Assembly: GCA_009823395.1 (NCBI GenBank)
Contig: CM020520.1
Span: 594,501 to 658,500, forward strand
Reading direction: 5' to 3'
From: Thamnaconus septentrionalis
Taxonomy: Eukaryota > Chordata > Actinopteri > Tetraodontiformes > Monacanthidae
Length of the DNA stretch: 64,000 bases
Numbering within the stretch: position 1 is the first letter of the stretch; each line of letters begins with the position of its first letter. The notes beneath the pieces were generated by a model. That model did no database searches and was not told the DNA's origin. It worked only from the letters and a program-made list of their open reading frames with translations. Made by a program: the position numbers and the translations under genes. Of this stretch, positions 49,256 to 60,359 are shown one piece after another.

Positions 49256-51500
49256 GTACTGAGCTGCCGCCGCACTGGCTTAGCTTCACACCGGTTCACA
49301 CCTCAGTCATTAATCCCACACTGAATAGCCAGTCGTCCAAACAATATGAATCACCATTGCTGGACAATGTGTGGCTGTTAGTCGACCAGCGTCTCGTGGT
49401 GTTTTCCTCTCTTTCAAGCTGAGGCCAGTGGGCTGCTAAGGCTAACTGAGATGCTACCTAGCATGGGCACAGGCTGATTTTTAGGGAATTTGCACCGACT
49501 TCCTTTTTGTAAAGATACAAATTAGTCACGCAGCCTGTTTGAGTGACTGGTATATTCGCGTGTACACGAGGATTAAATGTTGTGTGTATAGGCCGTGAAT
49601 AACACTTGTTACGCTTGTGTTATTGGCTGAGGTTGACGTGACGATGGCTTGTGTTTACTCCTGTGTGACACACGTAGTGTTGATTTACCAGATGCACACA
49701 GGTTCAGTTGTTGCCGTGCAGCCCACTCTGCTGTCACCCTTCAACATTTACCTTGCATTGATGTTTGAACGGGAATCAAAGTGTGACTCTTACTAATGGG
49801 CTCTGGCGGTTTCGTTTCGTTGAAATCAGGCCAGACTATGTGCACGCATCAGAAATTGACCCTGAGTCAGTGGGTCTCATGATCTTGAGTCTGTTGAACA
49901 GCAATATGAGGAAATTGACTGACTTGAATAGAAAAGAACAGCGTCTGTCGTGGAAGCAAGCGGTGTGACAGTGTGGCCATCTGCTCAGAGTAACACTGCT
50001 GTTGGCTCTAATATTATTGATCTGTGTTAGGTTTCTATTTCACCTGAAGCCGCTCGCTCTGATCACACCCAGCAGCAGCTGACCGCACTGCTTTCAGCTG
50101 AACTCCTTTGAGGAAGAAGGACTTTAGGCAGACGGCCATATTTCTAGTAGGTTGCTGGTCAACCATTGCTGGTGGTTCGCCGTTATTGCGAGTTGGAAGA
50201 GTTGAATTAAAGCAGCGAGTCCAGGCTATTACAGGGTCTGTTTCACAAACAAACTGCCCTGGAATGTTAAACCAGTGCTTTCACATGGATCACTGACTGA
50301 GATCAGGGAGGAAGAGAAATATTGGATGAAGTGGCCCAATCATGCAAGCAACTCCAGGCTTTCCTCTGTACTACAGAGTGAAGTCAACACGTTCCTGACG
50401 GAAATCAGGCTTCATTGACTGGGATTGCGTTTGTTTCCTCCCTCTGGGCGACTCCGTCAATAAAGAGCATAAAAAAGTGGGCTGTAAACAAGCTCATTTA
50501 CATACAGTTACTGTTCCAGATGGATGGTCTCACCTCGGGAGGGGGTCGGTGGGGGCGGGGTGGGGGGTTTCCCCAGGAAACGTTTCCAACGAGGAAGTGA
50601 GGAATGTTGACATTATTGTTGACTCTCGTCTGTGTTTCTTCTGGGAGGAAAGCAGTGGCTTATGAACTCTTGAGATGATTTGAATGTAGATGGATGGGTG
50701 TGTGACCCCCCGCCCCCCCTGTCTGTTCTGGATGAGCCCCTGAGGTTGACGTCGCTGTGAGGCAGGGCCTGGCCCGCTTAATAAAATCCTGCACGCCATT
50801 TTTAGCCTGATGAGAGAGAGCGAGCGTGTTGAGGGAGGAGCCACCAACACACAGGCCTCAGTGCTGCTGCTGCTGCTGCTGCTTCCTCCTGACATCATCA
50901 TCATCATCAATGTTTTACTTCTGGCTGATCCAAATGCTTCCAACACTTTGTCACCGTGGTGTTGCTGTTCTCCAGGACCTGATGGCTCAGAAGGTGGAGT
51001 ACCTTCCCTCTCCAGCAGGGTTGGCAGAGTGCACGCCCTCCCATCCTCCGTGTCAGAGTCGACGCTCTGGCCGGCGGCCGGCGCAGAGAGAAGGTGATTA
51101 GAAAGCTTTAGGAGAAGATAGGCTCAAGGCACGTTGGGTTTCTCATTTCTCCCACTTTCCTTCCAGCCGTACACATCGAGGGAATCGTGCTCAGGGGCGT
51201 CACTCGCAGCAGAGCTGACAAGGAGTACAACTTTCAGGTAGGAAGCAGCAGTGGAGCTCCACTGTCACCCTCTGCTTTTCATGAGAGCGCAGTGGTTGGT
51301 GGTCTAAGCCCCCTGTGTGGTGTGTTGCAGGTGTCGTGGTCTGACTCCTCCTCCAGCAGTGTGACCAGAACCCACCTGGAGCTGGAGAACTTCCTGCTGA
51401 AGGTGAGGCCGCTGTCCACCTGAGCCATGACGCTGTCCGGAGTTTGTAGATCTTCTGTCCCTCAGCCAGACACACACACACACATCAGACTGAGGAACAC

Positions 51501-51532
<32 letters not shown>

Positions 51533-52053
51533 GGCGTGTCCTGGGTTATTGAAGCCAGGATGGCTGTTTCCAGGGAGGAGCTTGTCTTTTAATAACCTTT
51601 GGAGACATGGTGCATGATGACATCATGTGACCGATACACCACAGCAGGTCATTGGCCTAGAGAGACACTGGACACCTGGATGGTGCGGCTGAGTGGCTGG
51701 AGGAGGACAGTATTTTCCTGAGGGATTGTGTTGAGTGTCTGGCTGTCCTGACAGTCTTGCGTGGTGAAGGTGGAGCTGAGGGCTCCAGCTGCCTTCAGAC
51801 TGAACCTCCTGCCTCCCTCTGTGTCCCCGCAGCTTCCCAAGGATCAGTGCACCGAGTCTTTTGAGAAGAGCATCCTGCGGCTGCTGAGGCAGGGAGAGCA
51901 GACTGAGAGCAGGGACGTGGAGAAGAACCTCAGGTACGATGGACACCAGGTCAACGATGGTGTGGAGAAGAATCTCTGAGAGTCAAGCTGATGGACGTGT
52001 TGATGAGTCAAGCAGTGCAAAGTCTCTGCTGCTAGTTTATGTTCATCATCCTG

Positions 52054-52137
<84 letters not shown>

Positions 52138-54470
52138 ATTGTGCCCGTCAGATTCATTTTGTGTGAAGTGAAACTGATCTGCCTGTTCCTCTGAAGCCCA
52201 ACCCAGAGCTCCTCCCCTCCTCCTCCTCCTCCCCCTCCTCCTGGGTGGAGTCATTGCACTCTGACGTGTGTTTGAATGCACCAGAGGTTTGTGTTGCTGT
52301 GTTGTGTCGCTGGCGTTGCTGCAGCACAACAACAGATGGTTGCAGAAAACATCTGGAGTGCAAGGAGTCTCAAACACATTTGTCAGCAGTGTTTTCTGTG
52401 GGATTCTTCAGCGATAGAAAGACTGCACTGAAAGGCTCCATATGAGGGCAGCTTTAGATCTTCTTGTCGTGACATCATCAATATTGGGTGTAAGTGTAGC
52501 GAGCAGCAGTCTCAGTCCTGGTTCCCTCTGTGCTCTGCCTGCAGGGAGCGCTTCCTGTCTGCTCCTCCTGTCTTCAGACAGACCAGGAGGGTCTGCAGCT
52601 TCTTCTGCCGGGACTCCACCCTCTCTCCCAAAGCCTCCGCTGCTGGAAGATGTGAGTGCAGATGAGTTTCACATCAGTCTTCTGGTATTGCTGGCGTGTT
52701 TCACAGAGTGACCATGCCCCCCCCCTCCCCCTGTGACTGCAGGCAGCTGCCAGGCTGGGAAGGCCTACCAAGGAGGCTGCTCCGACGCCTCCAGCCAGGA
52801 GGAAGGTGAGCAGGAAACAACAGCCACTTCCTGTCCTGGCCCCGCCCCTGCCCCTGCTGGAGAGCGGCAGTGGCGCACGCAAACAGGCTGACTCAGGAGT
52901 GGAGGGGGGAGGGGGGTCAGACTTTTGCAAACAAATCAGTGTCTTTGAAGGCCCAGGGTGTTTAGCTCTTAGAACCATCCAGAACCACCCAGAACCACCC
53001 CCGGACCACCAGGGTGTTTAGCTCTTAGAACTACCCAGAACTATCTGGAACCATCCACAACCACCCCTGGACCACCAGGGTGTTTAGCTCTTAGAACCAT
53101 CCAGAACCACCCCCGGGCCACCAGGGTGTTTAGCTCTTAGAACCATCCAGTACCACCTAGAACCATCCAGAACCACCCCTGGACCACCAGGGTGTTTAGC
53201 TCTTAGAACCATCTGGAACCATCTGGAACCATCCAGAACCACCCCTGGACCACCAGGGTGTTTAGCTCTTAGAACCATCCAATACCACCTAGAACCATCC
53301 ACAACCACCCCCGGACCACCAGGGTGTTTAGGTCTTAGAACCATCCAGAACCATCCAGAACCATCTGGAACCACCCAGAACCACCCCCGGACCACCAGGG
53401 TGTTTTTTCTCTTAGAACCATCCAGAACTATCTGGAACCATCCACAACCACCCCTGGACCACCAGGGTGTTTAGCTCTTAGAACCATCCAGTACCACCTA
53501 GAACCACCCAGAACCACCCAGAACCATCCCTGGACCACCAGGGTGTTTAGCTCTTAGAACCATCCAGAACCATCTGGAACCATCCAGAACCACTCCCGGA
53601 CCACCAGGGTGTTTAGCTCTTAGAACCATCCAGAACCATCCAGTACCACCTAGAACCATCCAGAACCACCCCTGGACCACCAGGGTGTTTAGCTCTTAGA
53701 ACCATCCAGAACCATCTGGAACCATCTGGAACCATCCAGAACCACCCCTGGACCACCAGGGTGTTTAGCTCTTAGAACCATCCAGTACCACCTAGAACCA
53801 TCCAGAACCACCCCCGGACCACCAGGGTGTTTAGCTCTTAGAACCATCCAGAACCATCTGGAACCACCCAGAACCACCCCTGGACCACCAGGGTGTTTAG
53901 CTCTTTATTGAAATGACTGTGAAAACACTGCAACCATGGAGGAGATGTTCGATGACTGACTGACTGACTGGCTGACTGTTCATATCATTTCTTCTAGTTT
54001 GGCTTCAGGGCCGGATTAAAAAGCGTAGCGGGCCTCATATGGCCCCTGGGCCGTAGTTTGGCCACGCCTGGGCTTCCTGCATTTTATTTTTGGAGCTTGT
54101 TTGGTGCAAGCTTGAAAGGCTCATGTGTCACAGCTATATTTACCCTTTAACGTGCAGTGACCTGAGGTGGCCTCATGGTGGCAGTGAATGCCGCTCTCTG
54201 CTGCCTCTCCCTCACAGCACAGCCTGTTAGGACCAACATCCAAGTTAGAAATGAATCAATGAATGGGGATGAGTCAACCCAGCGTGTGTTGTGGCTCCTC
54301 TCCTCAGATGTGGAGTGTTACCTTCAGGGACACAAGAAGAAGCCCAGCGTGGCCAAGAGTCCGTGTTCAGGGTGAGTTCTGAGCCCCGTGTGTGTCACTG
54401 ACACAATATCAGCCAGCTGCCCAGCCTGTTGACAGCAGCACACTGCCTGTACTGCTCCGTCTTCATCTTC

Positions 54471-54508
<38 letters not shown>

Positions 54509-56078
54509 AGCAGCGGCCTGCCTGCTGTCCAGAGCTGCCAGGGTGGAGACGGGCGGAGGGGCGCGGGTCACACTGCCCAACTCAACGGCCCAGCAGAGAG
54601 GAGGAGGAGCTGCACAGCCGAGCAGGTGGGTCACCATCTCCACCTCCAGCTCCACCTGCTGCTGCTGCTCAGCTCTGTGAAGCTGTGGACTGACTGAGTG
54701 ACTGTGTGTCTTCCTCCCAGCAGGCCGACGCTGACAAGAGAAGCCACCTGCTCAGTAAGAGCAGGAGCAGAGGCCTGACTGCAGAGCGGTGAGCAGCACA
54801 GCGCCCCTAGTGGTGCTTAGTGGTGGTGATGGTGTTGGAAAGCTTTGTGTGTGACGGGGCTGTGACTCCATGCCAACCACTCTGTGTCTCTCCAGGGTGA
54901 AGGCTAAAGGGAAGGGCGCCGCCCTGGTGGCCAACGGCAGGTTGGTGGCAGCTCGACTGCCTTGCAGGAAAGGTGAGTGAGTGAGGAGTGAGGAGGAGTG
55001 AGGAGTGAGTAAGGAGTGAGTGAGGAGGAGTGAGTGAGGAGTGAGGAGTGAGTGAGGAGTGTGGATCATCTTTTCCAACCTGATCAGCAGCGATGCTCTT
55101 TCCAAGCGCTGCCTGACGCTCCTCCTCCTCCTCCCTGGAGTGAAGCTGCAGCGGCTCTGCCCTCTGCTCAGCACTCACCTCTTGTGTTTCCACCGGGCCG
55201 TGCAGATGGTTCTGGTCCAGACACTTATGGCGAGACGTCCTCTGAGAGCTACAGCTCTCCGTCCAGCCCGCAGCACCGCGGCGGCCCAGAGAGCATCGAC
55301 AGCGACGACAACGACCGCAACAACAAAGGTACGAACGCAGCCAGGCGGCCACCTGCTGACCTCCAGGATGCCCCGCCCCCCCCTCACTCACTCCCTGTGT
55401 CCCCCCCCCCCCAGACTCTCCAGACTCCGACAGCCACTCGGACCCCTCGGCCCGGGACGGAGGACTGGACGTGTTCTACTGCAGCAGCTCCGCCCCCAGG
55501 AAACCCCCCTCCAGGAACCCCCCCCCCCCCGTGCACTCTCTGCCCTACGTGCTTCCAAACGGGGGGGCCGACGCCCCCCTCCTCCCCGACGCCAAGCCCC
55601 CGCCAGGGACCCTGATGGTGCCGCTGCCCCTCGGGCCTCCTGGGGTTCTGGCAGTGGACCCGGAGAAGAGGGAGGCGCTGCCCACCTTTGGCATCCCGCC
55701 GCTGGGCCCCCCCCACCCTGCGGGGGGCTCGGCCCTGCAGCCGGTGGTGCAGCGGTTCAAGACGGCGCTGCCGTACAGCGGTTCTGACGGCGGTCCAGGT
55801 GGTCCCGGCGGTCCGGCAGCCTTGCACCAGGCCCCCGTCAGAGGCCTCCTGTCCCCCGGCCCCTCCCACCCCCTCCCCCCTGCCCTGCCCTCCCCCTACA
55901 CAGCAGCGCCTGCAGCCTCCACAGCCTCCACCACCGCTGCCTCTCCGTCTCCTGCTCACACCCCCCAGGCAGCTGTGGCCCCTGGCCCCGCCCCCAGCCC
56001 CACCCCCACCCCGGCGCTCACCCACAGCGACTCCACGTCGTACAGCAGCAGCGGCGCCTCCAGCCACCCGGGCAGCCT

Positions 56079-56116
<38 letters not shown>

Positions 56117-57423
56117 TGATTGGCTGCGGCGCCTGCGGCTGTCACAACAACTGTGGTGGCCGGGTCAGCGGCGGCAGCAGCAGCAGCAGCAGCAGCGTCT
56201 CTGGCTGTCAGACGCCGCTGTACTTCACTGCCCACCAGATGGCAGCAGCGAGGCAGATATTTGGCGCCCCCCCCCTCTTCTCGCTGTGCAGCAACACGTA
56301 CCTCACCCAGGCGCCGCCGCACCAGGCCAACGGCGGCGCCGCCCTCTCTCCCTTCTTCCCCGCTGCCCCCCCTCCCCCGTACGGCCCCCCCCTGCACTCC
56401 CACGCCGACGTGTCCTCGCACCTGCTGGGCAGCCAGGCCGCCGCCGCCGCCGCCGCTGCCTACAACCTCCAGCAGCAGATGGCGCCGTCCTACTGCCAGC
56501 GGGTCTACCAGCAGCACGTGTTCCCACTGAGCGTGCTCCCCGCCGCCGCCGCCGCCGCCACGCTGGCCTCCGCCAACAAGAAGAACAGCAACATGTCGTG
56601 CTACAACTGCGGCGTGACGGGTCACTACGCTCAGGACTGCAACCAGCCCTCCATCGACTCCACACACACAGGTGCAGTGCAGCGCAGCGTGCGCACACAC
56701 ACACACACACACAGTTGGACTGGTGGGGCCACAGTGGGTTGTACAATGTGCCAGGGGGGGCGGAGCAGCAGCAGTGTTTTGGTGAACCAGCAGGAAACAT
56801 CCACCATTGTGTGGACAAGGTGTTGCTTTAATGTCAGTGGGAAATGATGCAAAGCATTCCAACACAAGCAGGCCCGCAGTGTCTTCAGCGCTTTATTGAA
56901 ATCAGATTTCAACATCTAAATATTTCAATAGAAAAGAAAAGAGTGACAGAGGGATGAAGCACAGCAATGTTATGACTCACCACCATCTTCAAGTGCAGCG
57001 GGCCACATTAAAAAGCTTAACGGGCTGTTTTTGGCCCCCGGGCCGTAGCTTGCCCAGCCCTGGTGTAGCCGCTGCCGTGTCTCCCTGCATGAGGTCCTCG
57101 TGAGCAGGAGCATCCAGGCCTCTGCATGATCTTCTAGGTCAATGATCACACCAAGCATGCTGGAGGTGTTGATTTGATTGATGATGTCATCATGTCATCA
57201 TCTCCTCTCAGTGCTCCACCAGGCTGTGCAGGTGTTGACGGTTGCCTCCGTTTGTGTGGGACCAGCAGTGGTGATGAATGATTGAAGGTCCACTGCTGAC
57301 AACTCTGTGCTCGTCTGATAATGTCTTGTTCTGACGCTTGTTCTTGCTCCTTGTGCCGCAGGTGGATTCCGCCTCAAGTTCGCTGCCTCCCACCAATCAG
57401 AATCAGCCGACAACGCCGACTGA
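48458..57423 (+). CDS. zcchc2: zinc finger CCHC domain-containing protein 2, complete, 14 coding exons
   Basis: Exons: 48458-49255, 50976-51093, 51167-51237, 51331-51402, 51833-51933, 52545-52651, 52743-52805, 54308-54371, 54514-54625, 54721-54788, 54896-54972, 55206-55328, 55415-56671, 57362-57423; all junctions stay in frame, total about 1030 aa. The start MLKMKLPLRT parallels human ZCCHC2 MLRMKLPL. Next come the conserved EWFGL...RIEFMCGLL region, a PX-like domain (VHIEGIVLRGVTRSRADKEY, THLELENFLLK), GETSSESYSSPSSP, a long low-complexity part and the zinc knuckle CYNCGVTGHYAQDC (C-x2-C-x4-H-x4-C), ending GGFRLKFAASHQSESADNAD. The PX fold suggests phosphoinositide binding and the CCHC knuckle nucleic-acid binding; both are family inferences. 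Exons 9 and 10 have NAGNAG acceptors. Two intronic hAT-like elements lie in introns 7 and 13. Confidence 0.94.
49256..50975 (+). other. zcchc2: zcchc2 intron 1
   Basis: A 1.7-kb intron with a CTG tract (50862-50882) and an adjacent ATC run. No other feature is recognised. Confidence 0.7.
50976..51933 (+). CDS. zcchc2: zcchc2 exons 2-5: PX-like domain
   Basis: Exons 50976-51093, 51167-51237, 51331-51402 and 51833-51933. Reading AVHIEGIVLRGVTRSRADKE, YNFQVSWSD, SVTRTHLELENFLLK, LPKD...FEKSILRLL. This follows human ZCCHC2 closely (VHIEKIMLKGVQRKRADK, VTKTHQELQEFLLKLPKE). It is the phosphoinositide-binding-type PX fold as annotated for this family. Confidence 0.92.
52054..52136. repeat. (CA)n microsatellite, about 41 units
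   Basis: The longest perfect dinucleotide tract in the window, in zcchc2 intron 5. Confidence 0.97.
52935..54070 (-). mobile_element. hAT-like element, copy 2, with the same minisatellite
   Basis: Read on the minus strand it begins at 54070 with CAGGCGTGGCCAAACTACGG, continues CCATATGAGGCCCGC and TTTTTAATCCGGCCCTGAAG, then AGAAATGATATGAACAGTCAG, TCTCCTCCATGGTTGCAGTG and TTTTCACAGTCATTTCAATA, all colinear with copy 1 (25322-25495). The minisatellite follows and the copy ends at about 52935 shortly after the word matching copy 1's TTTCAAAGACACT. The 3' end of the element is missing. It sits in zcchc2 intron 7, opposite to the gene. Confidence 0.75.
52955..53905 (-). repeat. complex minisatellite, inverted relative to 25.5 kb
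   Basis: AGAACCATCCAGAACCACC-type subunits and the spacer CCACCAGGGTGTTTAGCTCT repeated at least 14 times. It is the reverse complement of the 25496-26280 array, with the same spacer and the same 10-bp subunits. Confidence 0.96.
54972..55058. repeat. GAGTGAGGA short tandem repeat
   Basis: GAGTGAG and GAGGAGTGAG words repeated right after the donor of zcchc2 exon 11. Confidence 0.85.
55415..56671 (+). CDS. zcchc2: zcchc2 exon 13: low-complexity region and CCHC knuckle
   Basis: A 1257-nt GC-rich exon of about 419 codons, very rich in Pro, Ala, Ser and Gly. It contains 12 Gln at 56080-56115, Ser runs near 56170, and Ala runs near 56440 and 56540. Conserved islands: PAPSPTPTPALTHSDSTSYS, CGACGCHNNCGGR, and the zinc knuckle at about 56597-56638. 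The donor is ACACACAG|gtgcag. The long opposite-strand frame across this exon is a shadow of the GC-rich codons. Confidence 0.93.
56712..57062 (-). mobile_element. hAT-like element, copy 3, without minisatellite
   Basis: On the minus strand it starts at 57062 with CAGGGCTGGGCAAGCTACGG and CCCGGGGGCC, then CGTTAAGCTTTTTAATGTGG, and ends near 56712 with the words AACCCACTGTGGCCCCACCA, GTCCAACTG. Its interior carries TTTCAATAAAGCGCTGAAGA where copies 1 and 2 have the array, so it shows the state of the element without the array. It lies in zcchc2 intron 13, 40 bp from the exon 13 donor, next to a CA tract. Confidence 0.75.
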
Positions 57424-57470
57424 ACAAAGAGGAGCCGCTCTGGGTGGTGTTGATGATGCTGTCCTGTCCT

Positions 57471-57509
<39 letters not shown>

Positions 57510-58525
57510 AGAGAGTGAGAGAGGTAGAGAGAGGTAGAGAGAGAGGGAGCGGTCGAGGACTCGGTGGACGGAGTGTTGGTGGCTGAGAGAAGCCTGGAAC
57601 CGTGGCGACGCCTCCCCTCAGCTCCACCCACTTCATGTTTTTGCACTGAGGCTGGGACTGGAGAGCAGCGAGCAGCTAGCAGCTAGCAGCTAGCAGCTAG
57701 CAGCTAGCACCCTGGTCCCAACGTCTTCATGCTGCTTCTGACTTCACGGCACTTTGCAGCAGCTGTGCTAATCATAGGAAGTTGTTTCTATATTAACATG
57801 CTTCAAACTTTATGAAGGGAAAGCAGAGTTTAGCAGGATGTCCAGAGTGTGTGTTTATTGTGGCCTGTCAGCAGGGCGGAGAGTCGACTGTTGGGTGAAG
57901 CTTCTTCCTCAGACACCACTGCTGCGTCGCAGGAATTCAAAGTGTTTTTCTAGTTTGCTGTTTCTGTGTTTTGAATGTACTGTAAAGGAAGCTTTGCAGC
58001 TCCAGCTGTTCGCCCACTTCCACTCGACTGGACCTTCAGCGGGAAGGTGTTTGCTGCTTTTTAACGCTTTTAGTTATCCTACTGTGTAAGTTGTACACAG
58101 TTGAAACACACCATCGCTAGTGAGGCAGGGGACAGGTGCACTAACTCAGTCCACGTCGCTGCAGCAAGTCAACAGCAAGTTGCTTCTAGATGTACTTTAG
58201 TATTTCAGCGTGGAGCCAATTTTATCAAGATTGACAGATGGCTCGTTTTGTATCCCCAACCACGCCACTGTGGGGCGCTGTTGTACCTGGTGGCGTGTCC
58301 TCGCAGTGCATCAGCCCGTCTGTGGCTGGCTTGTGAATGGCGTGGAGGCCACTACAATATGCAACGTGCTATCCAACCTTTGTAAAGACACCATGCGTCT
58401 CTCTGCCTCTCTGTCTAACTTTATTTGGTTTCTCATATTTATACGAGTTTGATTCAGGACGAGGCTTCCTGTGGCGTGTTCACAATGGTTCACTTGTCAT
58501 GTGAATTAAAGAAACTATGCCAATT
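57424..58525 (+). other. zcchc2: zcchc2 3' UTR (inferred)
   Basis: A GT tract (57474-57508), a GA-rich stretch and a 7-bp AGCTAGC repeat (57672-57709) are seen. A variant poly(A) signal ATTAAA is at 58505-58510. No canonical AATAAA occurs between the stop and that point, so I place the transcript end near 58525, at low certainty. Confidence 0.45.
57672..57709. repeat. 7-bp tandem repeat AGCTAGC
   Basis: Five to six copies of CAGCTAG in the inferred zcchc2 3' UTR. Each unit carries a short palindrome. Confidence 0.9.
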
Positions 58526-58965
58526 CGTCCGACACCTCCGTCTTCTTTCTTTGTGGGCTGGGTAGAGGAACGCGTCTGCACTCATTTCTGATTCCGTTAG
58601 TGTGGAGGAACCACGGAGGGCAAACTGGGGGACAAACACCATGTGAGCAGAAGACAGTTGGACCAGTGGCGGAGTTGCAGTGTTGACTCTCTCTATTGTC
58701 AATTGAGCTGCAGGGGTGTCATTTAACACCAAGTCCAGGTCAAACATACAAATGAAAGTCAACCTGGAACAAAGACTCCTCTTCATCACGGCCTTGACGA
58801 GTCGCTGCCGTCCGTCTGCAAGCACAGTGGTGAAGATGTCCAGTGAGGATCCAGTCCCATCAGCCTCTGCAGGTCCAGCTCCTGCAGCCACAGTGGAAGA
58901 AACCTCAGCGCCCCATGGTGGACAACCAGGAGAAGACGAGTCATTTTCACAGCAGTTTCAATGCG

Positions 58966-58997
<32 letters not shown>

Positions 58998-59040
58998 TGT
59001 TCAAGAACAAGAGACAAAGAAAGTTTATTGTAAGGAGAAG

Positions 59041-59165
59041 GGCTGAGAGTTTATAAGTTTTACTTCTTCTCACTCCTTTTCAAAAAATGTTTTGTTTTTT
59101 GTTTAATTGTTTTGTTTCATTAACTTTTTTTTTATATTGGAAATAAACAGAATCAACCAATCAAA
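59041..59165 (+). mobile_element. L2-type LINE 3' end, truncated
   Basis: TTTATAAGTTTTACTTCTTC, TCACTCCTTTTCAAA and GGAAATAAACAGAATCAACC, then CAATCAAAT, are the 3'-end words of fish L2-like elements, similar to the tail at 13.1-13.4 kb. The body is missing or too diverged to see. Confidence 0.7.
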
Positions 59166-59446
59166 TGAAATCACTTGTGTTGATCTAAAGAAAGAAAAGC
59201 TTTGCAGGATGGAGCAGCAACATTTCAAGACATGAACTGATGAACATTTACAAAGTCACTGCAAGAAGACAGTCGCTCAATTAAAAAGGCTAACTGTGGC
59301 ATTAATGTGACAGTAAACTCACATGACATGAGGGAGATGAGCGCCCTCTGGCGGATGAGCTGCAGAATTCTGGAAAAGCAGAAAAAAATGACAGGAGTAA
59401 GAAGATGTTGACACCTTTGGATGCAGTGAGAACACTGCTCAGACAA

Positions 59447-60115
59447 GAACAGATGGCTCAGGGGTTAGGAGCTGGGCTGCTAGACCACAGCTCGCCGGTT
59501 CAAATCCTCTAGCAGCCAGTGCCAAACTGAAGTCAAGACAGCGCAGAGGATGAGAGAGCGACTCTGAATCACAAAGTTGCTGGTTCAAGTCTCACGTCAG
59601 GCAGTGATTCACTTTTAAGTCCAACAGGCAGAAGAGAAAAGGATGAAGGCACCAGGAGAAGCTGAGCAGGCACCTGAAGAATAGCTCAGAGGCTGAGACA
59701 TGGAGCTCTCAACGCCAGGGTCGCTGGTTCAAGTCTTACCACCGGCACTAGTTGTTTTTCAACCAAATTCTGTTGAACGTTACAAAAACAAGAAAAAATA
59801 TTTTTACTTCACTTTACTAAACTTAAAAGATCTGTGTGGTGGCCAAAAAGAAAGATAAATGTGCAAGGAGAAGTCATCTCTCCACTGAGCGTTTAGCTTA
59901 ACCTTTAAACATTTGGCTGCGGACCCAAAGATCGGCAGTTCAAATCCAGCCTCTGGCAGGGCTTTTTATTTTTTGTCTACTGGCCCAAAAAGGGTAAAGG
60001 CGTCCTGAGAAGGACTCCTCCTGTGAGCTCTGATGGCCTAATGGTTAGTCCGCTAATGTAAACCTGCGGACCAGCTCGGGACAGCCTGGACCTGGTTCGA
60101 CTCCAGGACCAAGAG
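59447..60115 (+). repeat. cluster of five tRNA-like (Pol III promoter-like) units
   Basis: Five B-box matches GGTTCRANTCY lie at 59497, 59582, 59726, 59937 (AGTTCAAATCC) and 60094 on the same strand. A-box-like words precede them: TGGCTCAGGGG (59454), CAGCGCAGAGG (59539), TAGCTCAGAGG (59692), TAGCTTAACC (59894), TGGCCTAATGG (60034). In three units the A-to-B offset is 43 nt, the value in ordinary tRNA genes; in the last it is 60, as in tRNAs with a long variable arm. Acceptor and T stems do not pair well, so these are not called as tRNA genes. They look like decayed tRNAs or tRNA-derived SINE heads in tandem. Confidence 0.6.
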
Positions 60116-60137
60116 CAGATGAAACACAGAGCTAAAT

Positions 60138-60260
60138 AACTGGCCAGGGGGCGGGGCCAGAGAGTGAGACCACCTGGGACACTGGCCAAGGGGCGGGGCC
60201 AGAGAGCAGGACCACGACACTGGCCAAGGGGCGGGGCCAGAGAGCGAGACCACCTGGGAC
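60138..60260 (+). repeat. tandem repeat with GC boxes, 3 units of 38-42 bp
   Basis: Three copies of ACTGGCCAAGGGGCGGGGCC plus AGAGAGCGAGACCACCTGGG; each carries one GGGGCGGGGCC (Sp1-like GC box). No gene is known to start here. Confidence 0.9.
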
Positions 60261-60359
60261 AAAACGCTACATCCAGCACGGACCTGGAAGTGACGACCAG
60301 CAGAGGGCGCTGCTGGGAGACGATGCTGCAGAGGAAGAGGAATACAGGAGGAGAAAAAA

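Noticed and set aside
53084..53877. Minus-strand frames with [20 protein letters not shown] repeats
   Set aside because: Products of the minisatellite in the hAT-like element, no independent coding evidence.
55384..56865. 493-codon minus-strand frame
   Set aside because: Antisense shadow of GC-rich zcchc2 exon 13, which has clear family conservation on the plus strand.
58490..58891. Minus-strand frame of 133 codons downstream of zcchc2
   Set aside because: No domain or familiar motif and no splice context; left unannotated.
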